Notes: generated from the sequence alone by a model not told the origin. 13,217 nt of DNA from Pavlovales sp. CCMP2436 (GCA_026770615.1 MU631952.1:24433-37649), one strand, 5' to 3'; shown: positions 1 to 7,062, counted from the first letter of the stretch. Translations and numbers: made by a program.

Positions 1-15
1 CCCCCCCCTACCCAG
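1..15 (+). other. candidate 3' splice acceptor
   Basis: Eight C residues followed by TACCCAG form a polypyrimidine tract ending in CAG, directly before the open frame that resumes with GTC GAC GGC. This is the standard form of a spliceosomal acceptor. The branch point and donor would lie outside the window, so it is only a candidate. Confidence 0.4.
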
Positions 16-372
16 GTCGACGGCGAGCGCTTCCTGCCCGTCACGTTCCTTGGACTCCCCCTCGGCGAGCGTGAGCTGGCCGAGGCCCTCGCGATACTGC
101 ATGACGCGCTGCCTTCGCGGCTCGCGGCGGCAGCGCACGATAAGGGCCCGAGCGCACCCGAGCTGCTGCGTGGCGAGACCATAGAGTGCGTAGTCAAGCT
201 GCTTCCTGCCGAGTCGTCCTACACGATATGTCGATATGCCGCAAACAACTCGTACCACCCACTGCGGCATATCGGCACGCGAGTCGTTTGCCACGTCGAG
301 TTGGTTCACTGCGACGCGCGGGGGCCGACGACCGCCCTCCAGCGCGCGTGCCCCGGGGCGGCCATCACCTGA
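1..372 (+). CDS. C-terminal exon of an unrecognised protein (5' partial)
   Basis: Frame 1 is open from the window edge to a TGA at 370-372, giving about 123 codons with G/C-rich third positions. No function is recognised. If the exon starts after the apparent splice acceptor ending at 15, its first residues are VDGERFLPVTFLGLPLGERE. The middle is an Ala/Leu-rich helical stretch, followed by LLRGETIECVVKLLPAES and a histidine/cysteine-containing tail ending CPGAAIT. It has no membrane segment and no zinc-binding spacing I can defend. The frame stays open over 370 bases in high-GC DNA and begins at a polypyrimidine-AG, which supports a real terminal exon. The upstream exons lie outside the window. 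The frame could still be fortuitous, since high GC lengthens random open frames. Confidence 0.5.
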   Translation, partial: PPPTQVDGERFLPVTFLGLPLGERELAEALAILHDALPSRLAAAAHDKGPSAPELLRGETIECVVKLLPAESSYTICRYAANNSYHPLRHIGTRVVCHVELVHCDARGPTTALQRACPGAAIT

Positions 373-809
373 ACTTCCGTCCTGCACAGCACTCTCTCTC
401 TGCACGTACCCGGACTCGCCTCTGTCTGCACTTCAGCCTCTTCTAGAACTCCGATAAACAAATGGACTCATTTTTCTATTATCGTAGTGAATCGACGAAT
501 CGTACATATTCATAATTTCTTAATCTTCTGTACATGCGCATACCCGGACTCGCCTCCGAGTCTGCCTGCATCTTTAACCTCGTACGGTTACAGTAGTTAG
601 TTACTGCTACTTGAAATCGAGAATGGAGATCCTTGTCCTGGTCCTACCCTACGGCTACTGACAGTCACAGACCACTGCCGCTAGCCGCTAGGCGCAGTCT
701 GGCGCTACCTGAGTACCAGTACCAGATCCGCTGCGCGGCGGCAGTCAGAGCTAGAACACTGGCAGAGCTATAGAGTAATACACCGGGACTCGGACACACG
801 GTCAGGCGG
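373..809. other. intergenic region, no gene seen
   Basis: This stretch separates the 3' end of the left-edge exon from the 3' end of the minus-strand XAP5-like gene, so it should hold two converging 3' untranslated regions. It is more AT-rich around 455-540. A 16-base direct repeat (TACCCGGACTCGCCTC) occurs at 407-422 and 541-556 and is followed in both places by a related TCTGYCTGCA. No open frame with coding character, RNA gene or clear polyadenylation signal was recognised. Confidence 0.5.
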
Positions 810-1202
810 TCATTCGTCATCGTCGAAGGAGAGCTTGGGGACCGTCGCCTTGCCTCGCTTCTGCTTCTTTTCGCTCGGCGTGGCCTTGGCCCCAGAGGCT
901 GCCGCGCCCGGCCCTGCGCCGTCCGCTGCGGCCGGGGCCGACTCGAGCTCGCCGCGCAGTTGCTCCTTCTTGCGCTTCTGCCGCGCCTCGCGTTCCCTCG
1001 AATCGGCCAGCGCAGCCTTGGCGTCTCGTTCTAGGGCCGCCTTGAGTTGCTGCGCCTTGTAGGCGTCCTCGCCCTGCTTGACCTGCTCGCGCTTCGCGAC
1101 GTAGTCCTTGGGGTTCATGAGACCTGCGTAGTTGGACCCATCGTGGACCCGGTCGTCCACATCGTTGGTCTTTGGCACGAACGCGATCTCCTCGTCCGCC
1201 AT
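810..1202 (-). CDS. small charged protein resembling the XAP5/FAM50 N-terminal region
   Basis: The frame runs from ATG (1202) to TGA (810-812), 130 codons. The protein has a short acidic start (MADEEIAFVPKTNDVDDR) and then YAGLMNPKDYVAKREQVK. A long Lys/Glu/Arg/Gln coiled-coil-like helix follows at about residues 35-85, then an Ala/Gly/Pro linker at 86-108, and the end KRGKATVPKLSFDDDE. The order GL-x4-Y-x-AK-x-E, charged helix, basic patch, then LSF plus acidic residues matches the N-terminal part of XAP5/FAM50 nuclear proteins. Those proteins continue into a conserved XAP5 domain that is absent here: the TGA follows directly, with no GT donor before it. It is therefore either a short relative, a truncated copy or a chance resemblance in a charged helix. 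The start lies 65 bases from the divergent armadillo gene. Confidence 0.6.
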   Translation of the reverse strand: MADEEIAFVPKTNDVDDRVHDGSNYAGLMNPKDYVAKREQVKQGEDAYKAQQLKAALERDAKAALADSREREARQKRKKEQLRGELESAPAAADGAGPGAAASGAKATPSEKKQKRGKATVPKLSFDDDE

Positions 1203-1267
1203 CTCGAGGCAAGAGCCCGGTGCCAGCGAGCGCGCGAGAGTAAATTCTTCTGTTTCGCGGTGGAAGC
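1203..1267. promoter_or_regulatory. divergent intergenic spacer, probable shared promoter region
   Basis: Only 65 bases separate the ATG of the minus-strand XAP5-like gene (1202) from the ATG of the plus-strand armadillo-BTB gene (1268). Both core promoters and both 5' untranslated regions must overlap this spacer or each other's coding sequence. The one AT-richer patch is TAAATTCTTCTG (1241-1252); no convincing TATA box is present. The role is inferred from layout only. Confidence 0.35.
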
Positions 1268-2783
1268 ATGGCGGACAACATACAGGCGCTGGTCGCGCGC
1301 CTGCGGGGAGCAGACGGCGCAGATCAGGCGAGCGCCGCAGCTGCTCTCGCGCAGCAGGCCGGGGCTGACAACGAAGATCTCCGTGCCCTCACTCTGGAGG
1401 CGGGCGCGCTGCCGCCACTCGTAGCGCTGCTGCGCGCTGGCACCGAGGAGGGCAAGGCGAGCGCAGCGGGTGCGATCGCATGGCTTTCCTCCGAGGATGC
1501 GTCCGCCACCTGCACGCTCGTCTTGGAGGCGGGCGCGCTGCCGCTGCTCGTGGCGCTGCTGCGCGCTGGCATCGAGGATGGCAAGGCGAGCGCAGCGGAC
1601 GCGATCGGATGGTTTGCCTTTGACGCGCGCAACCGCATGTAAATCGTGGATGCGGGCGCGCTGCCGCTGCTCGTGGCGCTGCTGCGAGCTGGCAACGAGA
1701 GGGAAGAATGAGGCAGCGAGTGCGATATTCGTTCTCTCCGAGGGAGCGCCCACCGCCGTACATGTCGTGGAAGCGGGCGCGCTGCCGCCGCTGATCGCGC
1801 TCCTCGGCCCGTCGCGTGCCTGGTCGGATGCAGCCGTCGGCACTAACGCCTGCTGCTGCCGCGTCTTGAAGCGCCTCGCTGCAGATCCCCGGCTGCGCGC
1901 GCTGGCAAACGAGCACGGAGCTGTGGGTGCTCTCGGGGCTACCGCGCACGCACCCGACTGTGGGTGGGCCGAAGCGGCGCTCGACGCGCTGCGTGCGTAC
2001 ATCCCGACACTCGACGACGCCGAGCGAGCGCTGGGAGACGCGCATGGCCTCGTTGCAGAAAGCGATCTGGAGATCTGCGACCTGCGCGTCAAGCTGGACC
2101 AGTACGCCGAGGGCTACGCCTCGCTCGCGACGCTCGCCGGCCCGGTGGTGAAGGGGCACGACGTGGTCTTTCGCTGCAAGGATGGCGAGGAGATAGGCGG
2201 CAGCCGGCTGCTGCTCGCGCATGCGTCGCCCTACTACGAGAGGCTGTTGTGTGACGGCACAGCGGAGTGTGCTAGCGGCGTCGTCAAGCCCGACCCGGAC
2301 TTCTCGTCGGCCGCACACCGCGCGCTGCTCTGCCAGCTGCACGCGCTGGGCCACGCACCGCTCCCGAATTCCCTCAACGTGCGGCTCGAGCTGCTCTGCC
2401 TTGCGGCCAAGGTACGCGCACCTGGTGGCGCGGAGGGCGGCGGTGCAGACGCGGCAGCGCGCGTGCTTGAGCGGTGCGAACGCGCGGTGCGCGACTCGCT
2501 CTGCGCGGACAACTGCCCCGCCGTGCTGCTGCAGCTCAAGCCGTACGCCGCCGATGTACCGGAGCTCGTCGACGCAACGCACGCGGGGGTGGCGTAGAAT
2601 TGCGCGGCGGTGCTCAAGCAGCCGGAGTGGAAAGCTTTCAGGAAGCGGTACCCGGAGGCGGCCTTGGCCATCACGGAGGACATCATGCTTACGCAGGCCG
2701 GCGTTAATGCGGAGCAGGCCAGCCGCCTCGTGGAGCTGGACCCGCAGGGTGCCTCGAAGCGCCAACGGCCGCGCGCGACGTGA
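1268..2783 (+). pseudogene. armadillo-repeat plus BTB/POZ protein gene, disrupted
   Basis: Starting at ATG 1268 the frame encodes armadillo-type repeats: LEAGALPPLVALLRAGTEEG near 1394, LEAGALPLLVALLRAG near 1523, VDAGALPLLVALLRAG near 1646 and VEAGALPPLIALL near 1767, with a fifth degenerate repeat to about 2030. A linker leads to a BTB/POZ core (GHDVVFRCKDGEEIGGSRLL then HASPYYERLL, about 2155-2250) and a BACK-like helical C-terminus ending at TGA 2781-2783. Armadillo-BTB proteins are usually protein-interaction adaptors, often for cullin-3 ubiquitin ligases. The gene is broken three times. TAA at 1640-1642 interrupts repeat three. A loss of two bases near 1697-1703 shifts the frame. TAG at 2595-2597 cuts off about 60 C-terminal codons that still read well. 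Repeat spacing of 129, 123 and then 121 bases locates the deletion. Sequencing error is the main alternative for one or more of the breaks. Confidence 0.82.
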
Positions 2784-3116
2784 GCCACGGGCGACAGGCG
2801 TGCCGCCCTCAAGTGAGCCTCAGTTGACATGTATGTATCGAATGCGCGTCCCGCCTCGCAGCCGACTGCAAGCCGCATTCCGCCCGCCGCATTCCTTCGA
2901 GCGTCCCGGCCACCTGCTGTCAGGGGCCAAACGTAGTTCTAGATATGTTCACACTCCGCACCGGCCCTCGAGCGTTCGGCATACCAATTGACCATTCCGA
3001 CGCAGGGATTTTACTTATATACTTTGAAATATATTAATGTAGGGGGGTTCGTGCTGGCGGTACGTTTCAAGTTCAAGTCAGACTGATCTTAGCGCTCCGA
3101 CGCAGGCTCCTACGCG
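2784..3116. other. intergenic region, no gene seen
   Basis: This is the 3' flank of the armadillo-BTB pseudogene. The only compositional feature is an AT-rich stretch at about 3008-3043 (TTTTACTTATATACTTTGAA onward), which could hold 3'-end signals for either neighbour. Open frames crossing it have no coding character. Confidence 0.5.
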
Positions 3117-3674
3117 CTACGCCGAAGTGGAGAGCTGGTAGAAGTGGTGGATGATGAGGAAGCCAAAAACAAAAACGCTGGAGTCGCTGCGCAACGCGGG
3201 GCCGCCCGACAGTGCGCGAGCAAGCGAGTCCATTGGTGATCTCAGCGGTGACGTATCGCTGGGAAGCGATGGGGTTTTGAATGTCGAGAACTCGTTTGCA
3301 CGTGCAGGGCGAGGGCCGCAGCGCGGGGGCGCGGTGGAAGGACTAGTTGAAGAAGGAGCCGAAGGAGCCAAACCAGGCAACGCGAGGCCGTCCGGCCGAG
3401 TGTGAGCGAGCGAGTCCATTGGTGGTCTCACCGTCGGCGTGTCGCTAGGAAGCGACGGGGTTTTGAATGCCGTGAGCTCGTTCGCGCGTGCGGGGCGCGG
3501 ACTGCAGCGCGGGGGCGCGTTGGAAGGACTGGTTGAAGAAGGAGCCGAAGGAGCCGAGACGTCGAGCGCGAGCGAGTCCACTTGATGGCGGGTTTGGGTT
3601 TTGAATGCCGTGAACTTGTTCGCGCGCGCATGGCGCGAGCAACCGCGCGGAGGCGCGGTGGATTGAGAAATATA
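3117..3674 (-). CDS. Ser/Pro-rich open frame of three in-phase tandem repeats with hydrophobic C-terminal tail
   Basis: The minus-strand frame is open from just after TGA (3675-3677) to the stop at 3117-3119, about 185 codons; the first in-frame ATG is at 3419, giving 100 residues. Three diverged units share the order APPR, R.ARAN, FKT, PSLPSD, MDSLA. The shared GCGAGTCCA blocks start at 3224, 3410 and 3572, so the spacings are 186 and 162 bases, both multiples of three. The reading frame is kept through all three units, the first of which (toward 3670) is most decayed. The protein is rich in Ser, Pro and Arg and probably disordered. It ends in a hydrophobic stretch (SVFVFGFLIIHHFY) that could be a tail anchor. 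No family is recognised. The unit could be a non-coding satellite that happens to stay open; the preserved phase argues mildly for coding. Confidence 0.4.
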   Translation of the reverse strand, partial: YISQSTAPPRGCSRHARANKFTAFKTQTRHQVDSLALDVSAPSAPSSTSPSNAPPRCSPRPARANELTAFKTPSLPSDTPTVRPPMDSLAHTRPDGLALPGLAPSAPSSTSPSTAPPRCGPRPARANEFSTFKTPSLPSDTSPLRSPMDSLARALSGGPALRSDSSVFVFGFLIIHHFYQLSTSA

Positions 3675-3683
3675 TCATACTTA

Positions 3684-3875
3684 TATTTATATAGCAGCTC
3701 AGCATGGTTCAACAGGTGTTGTTCACTCACTGACTTGGTCGACGTCAGACGTTAGTCCTGGTAGCAGGGATGGTGGTGGTAGAGGTGAGGTTGATATTTA
3801 CGGCTAGACCCCTGAGACGGATCCTATTCATTCCTATTCAATGAAGCAATAAGTCAAGTACACACTGTCCGGTAA
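3684..3875 (-). repeat. dispersed repeat R1, uninterrupted copy
   Basis: About 110 bases (3685-3793) are inverted relative to 11108-11220 at roughly 97 percent identity by eye. The adjoining 3801-3830 is a perfect 30-base inverted match to 10131-10160, with weaker similarity out to about 3868. The two halves lie next to each other here but are about 950 bases apart at 10160-11108, so this copy shows the undisturbed order. Read on the minus strand, R1 ends with TATATAAATATA about 20 bases before the tandem-repeat open frame, so it could supply a TATA box. What R1 is (LTR, SINE or untranslated region of a larger element) cannot be told from here. Confidence 0.8.
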
Positions 3876-4020
3876 GCCGTAAGGGTATGCGCATGAACTC
3901 CTTGACCGCGATCACAGCCTAGGCTGACGATGTTCACCGCAAAAAAATATGATCCGTAACATTTCTCAGCTTTCCCAGTGCAGATTGTGTTACGCCGCAT
4001 GAGGCTACACCGATCGCACA

Positions 4021-4755
4021 ATGGCTGCCAGCAAGAGTGCTTGCTCTGGGCCTCCTACACGCAGCGGCGAGCGGCGCGTGTAGCAGGCCAACTCCAGTCG
4101 CAAAACTCGCCGCCATCGGTGCGCATGAGGGGGCCTTCTCCAACGACCAGAGCATGCCATGCCGCCAAGGGCTCGGGCGCAGGCACAAGGGTGGCAGCAG
4201 GCAGCTCGAGGCCGACATCGTCACCGTGCGCAAACGGGAGGCGTCCAAGCAGCGCATAGCCTAGATGAGGGCCACGCGGAAGCGCGCAGCGGCTGCCAAC
4301 GTTGCCGCGCCTACGGCGGCTGCGCTCCCGTCGGATACGTCAGCCTTCTCGCCGAACGGCGAGCCACGCAAAACCGAGCACACGGCGGAAGTGGCCAGTC
4401 GACTGCGGTGCAACGCATCGTGAAGGCGGTGTCACACTTGAACTGCTCCGCCGCGCAGCAGGGCGAGGCACTGGAGTGCGCGCTCAACCAGGTCCACTGC
4501 CGCTGGCTGTTGGAGGACCGCGGGCTCGCCACGCCCGAGGCATCTCGGTTGGCAGCAGATATCATCGGCAACGTGCGGTAGACGCTGGAGCGCAAGCAGT
4601 CGTCCAAGGCGGGCCCGCTAACCAAGGTGGGCAAGCAGTACGCGACTACGGTTGCCATTACGGCCTCCAGCTCCCTGCCCGCGTCACCGAATGCCCCCGT
4701 CCTCTCAGCGCGTGCGGCCGCTACTACTACTACTACTAACTACTACTACTACTAA
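4021..4755 (+). pseudogene. decayed protein-coding region, family unknown
   Basis: Several stretches look translated but lie in different frames. ATG 4021 opens MAASKSACSGPPTRSGERRV and then stops. Frame 2 reads FSNDQSMPCRQGLGRR and LEADIVTVRKREASKQRIA up to TAG 4262-4264, and resumes at ATG 4265 with MRATRKRAAAANVAAPTAAA up to TGA near 4425. Frame 1 then carries AVQRIVKAVSHLNCSAAQQG and LEDRGLATPEASRLAADIIG up to TAG 4579-4581, and continues as TLERKQSSKAGPLTKVGKQY until the microsatellite. Basic and Ala-rich patches and KQ-rich helices suggest a former nuclear or transposon protein, but no catalytic motif is visible. Introns could explain some frame changes; I judge decay more likely. Confidence 0.4.
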
Positions 4756-4778
4756 TAATAATAATAGTAAATAATAAT
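4722..4778 (+). repeat. trinucleotide microsatellite, (CTA)n passing into (AAT)n
   Basis: Runs of CTA/ACT (about 4722-4753) pass into AAT/TAA units (about 4753-4780) with small interruptions. It lies 10 bases before a truncated LINE A end, so it may be part of that insertion's target or a slippage-prone scar. Confidence 0.9.
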
Positions 4779-4788
4779 AATATCGGAT

Positions 4789-4850
4789 GACGCAGCGCTC
4801 AGACCAGCACAGCATTCAGAACAGTCAGACGCCAGCTTGAATTCCTATTA
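4789..4850 (+). mobile_element. LINE A 3' end, 5'-truncated copy 1
   Basis: These 62 bases match 9174-9236 with only a few differences and end at the same CTTGAATYCCTAT terminus as the other copies. Only the 3' untranslated end is present; the 5' end is cut off, as expected for aborted target-primed reverse transcription. No target-site duplication is clear. Confidence 0.75.
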
Positions 4851-4854
4851 CAAA

Positions 4855-5040
4855 TATACCCACCCTCTCATCCCCCCCTTCCCCTCCCTGCGCCACCGCC
4901 ATCACCTCGCCGCGCAGCAACGGGTTCCCAAACGCCACTGCGGGATCAGCATCGCCGCGCTGATCTATTTATTTATACATTTACTTTGGGCATTATCGCA
5001 AGTCCTGAATTGCAATGTGTATTAGCAGTGCACATGGGAT
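4855..5040. other. intergenic region, no gene seen
   Basis: It starts pyrimidine-rich (4860-4900, CCC/TCC runs) and becomes AT-rich around 4966-5000. A short open frame here lacks an ATG start and coding character. Confidence 0.4.
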
Positions 5041-5272
5041 AGACTGCGACCGCTCATGACCACGGCCCGCTAGCAGACCGCGACCGCGGTCTAGACCGCG
5101 ACTGCGCGAGATCGCGACCGCAGCCTAGACCGCGACCGCTCGAGACCGCGACCGCTGCCTAGACCGCGACTGCTGCCTAGACCGCGACCGCGAGAGACCG
5201 CGACTGCTGCCTAGAGACCGCGACCGCGCGAGACCACGACCCGTGTCTAGATCGCGACCGCTCGTAGACCAA
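5041..5272 (+). repeat. minisatellite built on GACCGCGACCGC
   Basis: About a dozen variants of a 14-18 base unit, (T)AGACCGCGACCGCT(GCC), run head to tail, with spacers alternating between GCCT and CGAG and with C/T changes at the second CG. The block fades out at CGTAGACCAATTGG. Unit lengths vary and stop codons occur in the frames I checked, so it is probably non-coding. Confidence 0.85.
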
Positions 5273-5414
5273 TTGGCCGCGGCGCGGATGTATAATTTAG
5301 CTGTGCGGTGCAGTTAACATATAATTCATTATTTCATATAATAATGTTTTAGTTGCATAACTTTATCAGCACTTTCATTGTGGGTTACTATTAATCGCAA
5401 GAACTATGATGTTC

Positions 5415-5571
5415 TGTTGTGTTATGATGCCACTTCTACTGCCTGGGGCGCACTTTCTGCGTCCAGGTGGCCCCGGATGTCAGCGTCTGAGCGTCACTTT
5501 GTTGAGTTTCAGCGTCACCTTGCGGTGATACCAAAACGCCGACTTAGCTTTGAACAGCGGTGGGATTAGGG
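5415..5571 (-). mobile_element. LINE B 3' end, 5'-truncated copy
   Basis: This matches 10219-10367 base for base without gaps at about 90 percent identity by eye. On the minus strand it encodes the last residues of the same retrotransposon protein (AFWYHRKVTLKLNKVTLRR, stop at 5480-5482), against ALWYHRKMTLELNRATLRR in the other copy. Differences are mostly transitions and conservative. The copy loses similarity upstream of about 5565, so it is 5'-truncated. The 3' side runs into CATAACACAACAGAACATC, a degenerate short-repeat tail. Confidence 0.8.
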
Positions 5572-5748
5572 GGATGGGAGGAGCTGCAGCACCAGCCTGT
5601 GAGCGCATCCCCCGCTGAGTTGATGATGGTTGGCCCGCGAGCTGCGCGGGCCTTGAGCAATCGCGCGAGTGCTAATTCAGTGTGGGCCAGTGTGGGTTGA
5701 TATGAGGTGGATACGTGGCCGAAATGTGCCTAAAAAAACCCTTAAAAA
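5572..5748. other. spacer with a GC hairpin
   Basis: No gene. GGCCCGCG-AGCTG-CGCGGGCC (5632-5652) is a perfect 8-base stem with a 5-base loop. The right end is A-rich (AAAAAAACCCTTAAAAAAT) immediately before the LINE A copy, a plausible insertion target. Confidence 0.5.
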
Positions 5749-5962
5749 ATCGCTGCCCAGCGTGGGAACACGACAAACAGCAACCAGCAGATAATCTCCC
5801 TAAACGCCCTTGCCTGGGCACACTACCGGAGATCCATCGGCACGCGCGGTGGCGCCCAAGCCAGCGCAGCCGACTAAGGCACGCAGCAGGCAATGGGCGA
5901 CGCAGCGCTCAGACCAGCAAAACATTCAGAACAGTCCGACGCCAGCTTGAATCCCTATCAGT
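5749..5962 (+). mobile_element. LINE A 3' end, 5'-truncated copy 2
   Basis: These 214 bases align gap-free with 9024-9237, with about 7 differences. It contains the last 43 codons of the element's open frame (from IAAQRGNTTNSNQQIIS to the TAA after AQASAAD) and the whole 3' untranslated region, ending at CTTGAATCCCTATCAGT. Similarity starts abruptly at ATCGCTGCCCAG after an A-rich tract. No perfect target-site duplication was found, so the flanks have probably drifted. Confidence 0.88.
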
Positions 5963-5994
5963 CAACATACCACCAGAAGTCAGCGCGGCCAGCG

Positions 5995-6130
5995 TGGGAA
6001 CCGAGCGCAGATCTTCGTCGAGCGTAGATCTACGCTCGACCTTGATGCTTGGCACTTGGCGCCGCAGATCTGCGCCGAGCGCCAAGCGCCGAGTGCCAAG
6101 CGCCGAGCGCAGAGCGCCAAGCGCAGATCT
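5995..6130. repeat. palindrome cluster with repeated AGATCT and GCGCCAAGCGCCGAG units
   Basis: Within about 135 bases there is a perfect 24-base palindrome (6017-6040, centred on AGATCT). CTTGGCGC (6055-6062) pairs with GCGCCAAG (6079-6086) around a 12-base palindrome CGCAGATCTGCG (6063-6074). Short direct repeats of GCGCCAAG/GCGCCGAG run on to 6125, and AGATCT occurs four times. It is non-coding and likely to extrude as hairpins. Confidence 0.8.
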
Positions 6131-6138
6131 ATGCCGAT

Positions 6139-6325
6139 TGGGCGGAACGACTCCCCGTCGCTCCTTTGCCGAATAACTTTGCGATCAGAGGCCGGAACGA
6201 CCGCCCCCTCGCTCCATGAAAAAAGTGGCCGAAACGACCCCCCCTCGTTATTTTTTCTTCGATTAACGTTGAACGTACCCCTCCTACGTTATTTTTTTTC
6301 AGAATACCGTTGAACGACCTAACGT
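6139..6325 (+). repeat. diverged tandem repeats of about 40 bases
   Basis: Successive units begin near 6139, 6190, 6226, 6269 and 6311 and share (C)GGAACGACCCCCCTCGTT, then a T-run, then AATAACGTTGAACG. A 16-base segment, AACGTTGAACGTACCC (6265-6280), recurs inverted at 12197-12212, linking this block to the G-rich repeat at 12190-12275. Confidence 0.6.
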
Positions 6326-6372
6326 GTCATAACCCCTATGGTGGGGGGACGGGGCCCTATTGTGGGACACTT

Positions 6373-6739
6373 GCGCGCGATTGAGTCTACGCGCTAACGG
6401 CTGGGAATTTTGCGACGGGAGATAGAGCGCCGGATAGCCCACGCCCAGGCGCGTCCGGCAAGCCAGCGCACACCCCTGTCCGACCTCTTGATCAGCCGTG
6501 CGAGCGCGCCGCGCGTTGCGACAAATCAGAAATTTCAGCCGTGATTTCGACGTGAATTACAATTGCGCACGAACGGGAGCGGCCACTGAGCTCGCTGATA
6601 GATCCTAGCGTACCCTGTGAGCAGGCGGACACGCCAATGCCGGTGCCGTCGCAAGAGCTTGAGATTTCGCGGCTAACTGCTTTGCCGCGCAAGTCGTCAA
6701 AAAAACAGTTTTTCTGCAGCCGCGACCTCGGCGGCGTGA
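6373..6739. other. no gene recognised
   Basis: This is the left half of the inverted-repeat-bounded segment. A frame from ATG 6637 starts MPVPSQELEISRLTALPRKS but does not join the chromodomain frame without splicing. A T-run ending in TTTTTCTGCAG (about 6708-6718) could be a splice acceptor. Otherwise nothing is supported. Confidence 0.35.
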
Positions 6740-6958
6740 TGGCGCGGTCGAGTAAGGTGCAGCAGGAGAAGCTCCCTCCTCGACGCGCGCATGAGATCCA
6801 AGCTCGTCGAGTTCGAGGTCGAGTGGGATGGGTGGACGAACCCGATCGACTTCACGTGGGAGCCGGAGGTCAACCTGCCGGGCTACGCCGACCTCGTCCG
6901 CGACTTCATCGCGGAGTGGAAGGAGGCCGGCAAGGCGTGGCCCCCGCCGAGGGGGTGA
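6740..6958 (+). CDS. chromodomain fragment (C-terminal exon or retroelement remnant)
   Basis: Frame 2 is open from after TGA (6737-6739) to TGA 6956-6958; the first ATG is 6791, giving 55 residues. It reads SSLLDARMRSKLVEFEVEWD, then GWTNPIDFTWEPEVNLPGYA, then DLVRDFIAEWKEAGKAW. This matches the chromodomain pattern: beta strands, the W-x-G-W/Y turn, T-WEP-x-x-NL, and the C-terminal helix. Chromodomains bind methylated histone tails, and they also end the integrase of chromovirus-type Ty3/gypsy elements, where the protein stops soon after the domain, as it does here. A purine tract (GAGGGGGTGATGGGGGGGAG) directly follows the stop and resembles a polypurine tract before a 3' LTR. A GTGCAG at about 6757-6762 could instead be the acceptor of a last host exon. 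No integrase sequence is visible upstream. Confidence 0.65.
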   Translation, partial: WRGRVRCSRRSSLLDARMRSKLVEFEVEWDGWTNPIDFTWEPEVNLPGYADLVRDFIAEWKEAGKAWPPPRG

Positions 6959-6960
6959 TG

Positions 6961-6977
6961 GGGGGGAGTGTCCCCCC
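6961..6977. repeat. G7/C7-type hairpin after the chromodomain stop
   Basis: GGGGGGA (6961-6967) and TCCCCCC (6971-6977) form a perfect 7-base stem with a GTG loop, two bases after the chromodomain stop codon. It may be an RNA 3'-end structure or the junction between a polypurine tract and an LTR starting TGTCCC. Confidence 0.6.
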
Positions 6978-7062
6978 GTCCCCGCTCGCTGCCGGCCCGC
7001 TTTGGGGGCCTCCAGGCCCTCCGATGCGCGTCGGGGTCGGCTGTCCCACGATAGGGCCCGTT

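Noticed and set aside
186..457. Plus-strand frames overlapping the left-edge exon
   Set aside because: They are in other frames, one starts at GTG, both are Arg/Pro/Ser-rich, and both end in low-complexity 3' sequence.
1115..2765. Long minus-strand open frames opposite the armadillo-BTB gene
   Set aside because: They are antisense shadows of GC-rich armadillo repeats: composition is Arg/Ala/Ser-heavy with no domain, while the plus strand shows clear armadillo and BTB motifs.
2221..2991. 256-residue plus-strand frame over the BTB region
   Set aside because: Composition is a Ser/Arg/Thr-rich out-of-frame shadow; the BTB motif is read in the neighbouring frame.
4837..5025. 62-residue plus-strand frame with a hydrophobic stretch
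   Set aside because: It starts at a non-ATG codon within a LINE A end and has no coding signal; the hydrophobic part comes from AT-rich DNA.
5715..6313. Plus-strand frames across LINE A copy 2 and the palindrome cluster
   Set aside because: They translate known repeat DNA out of the element's frame and give repetitive RRAPSA-type strings.
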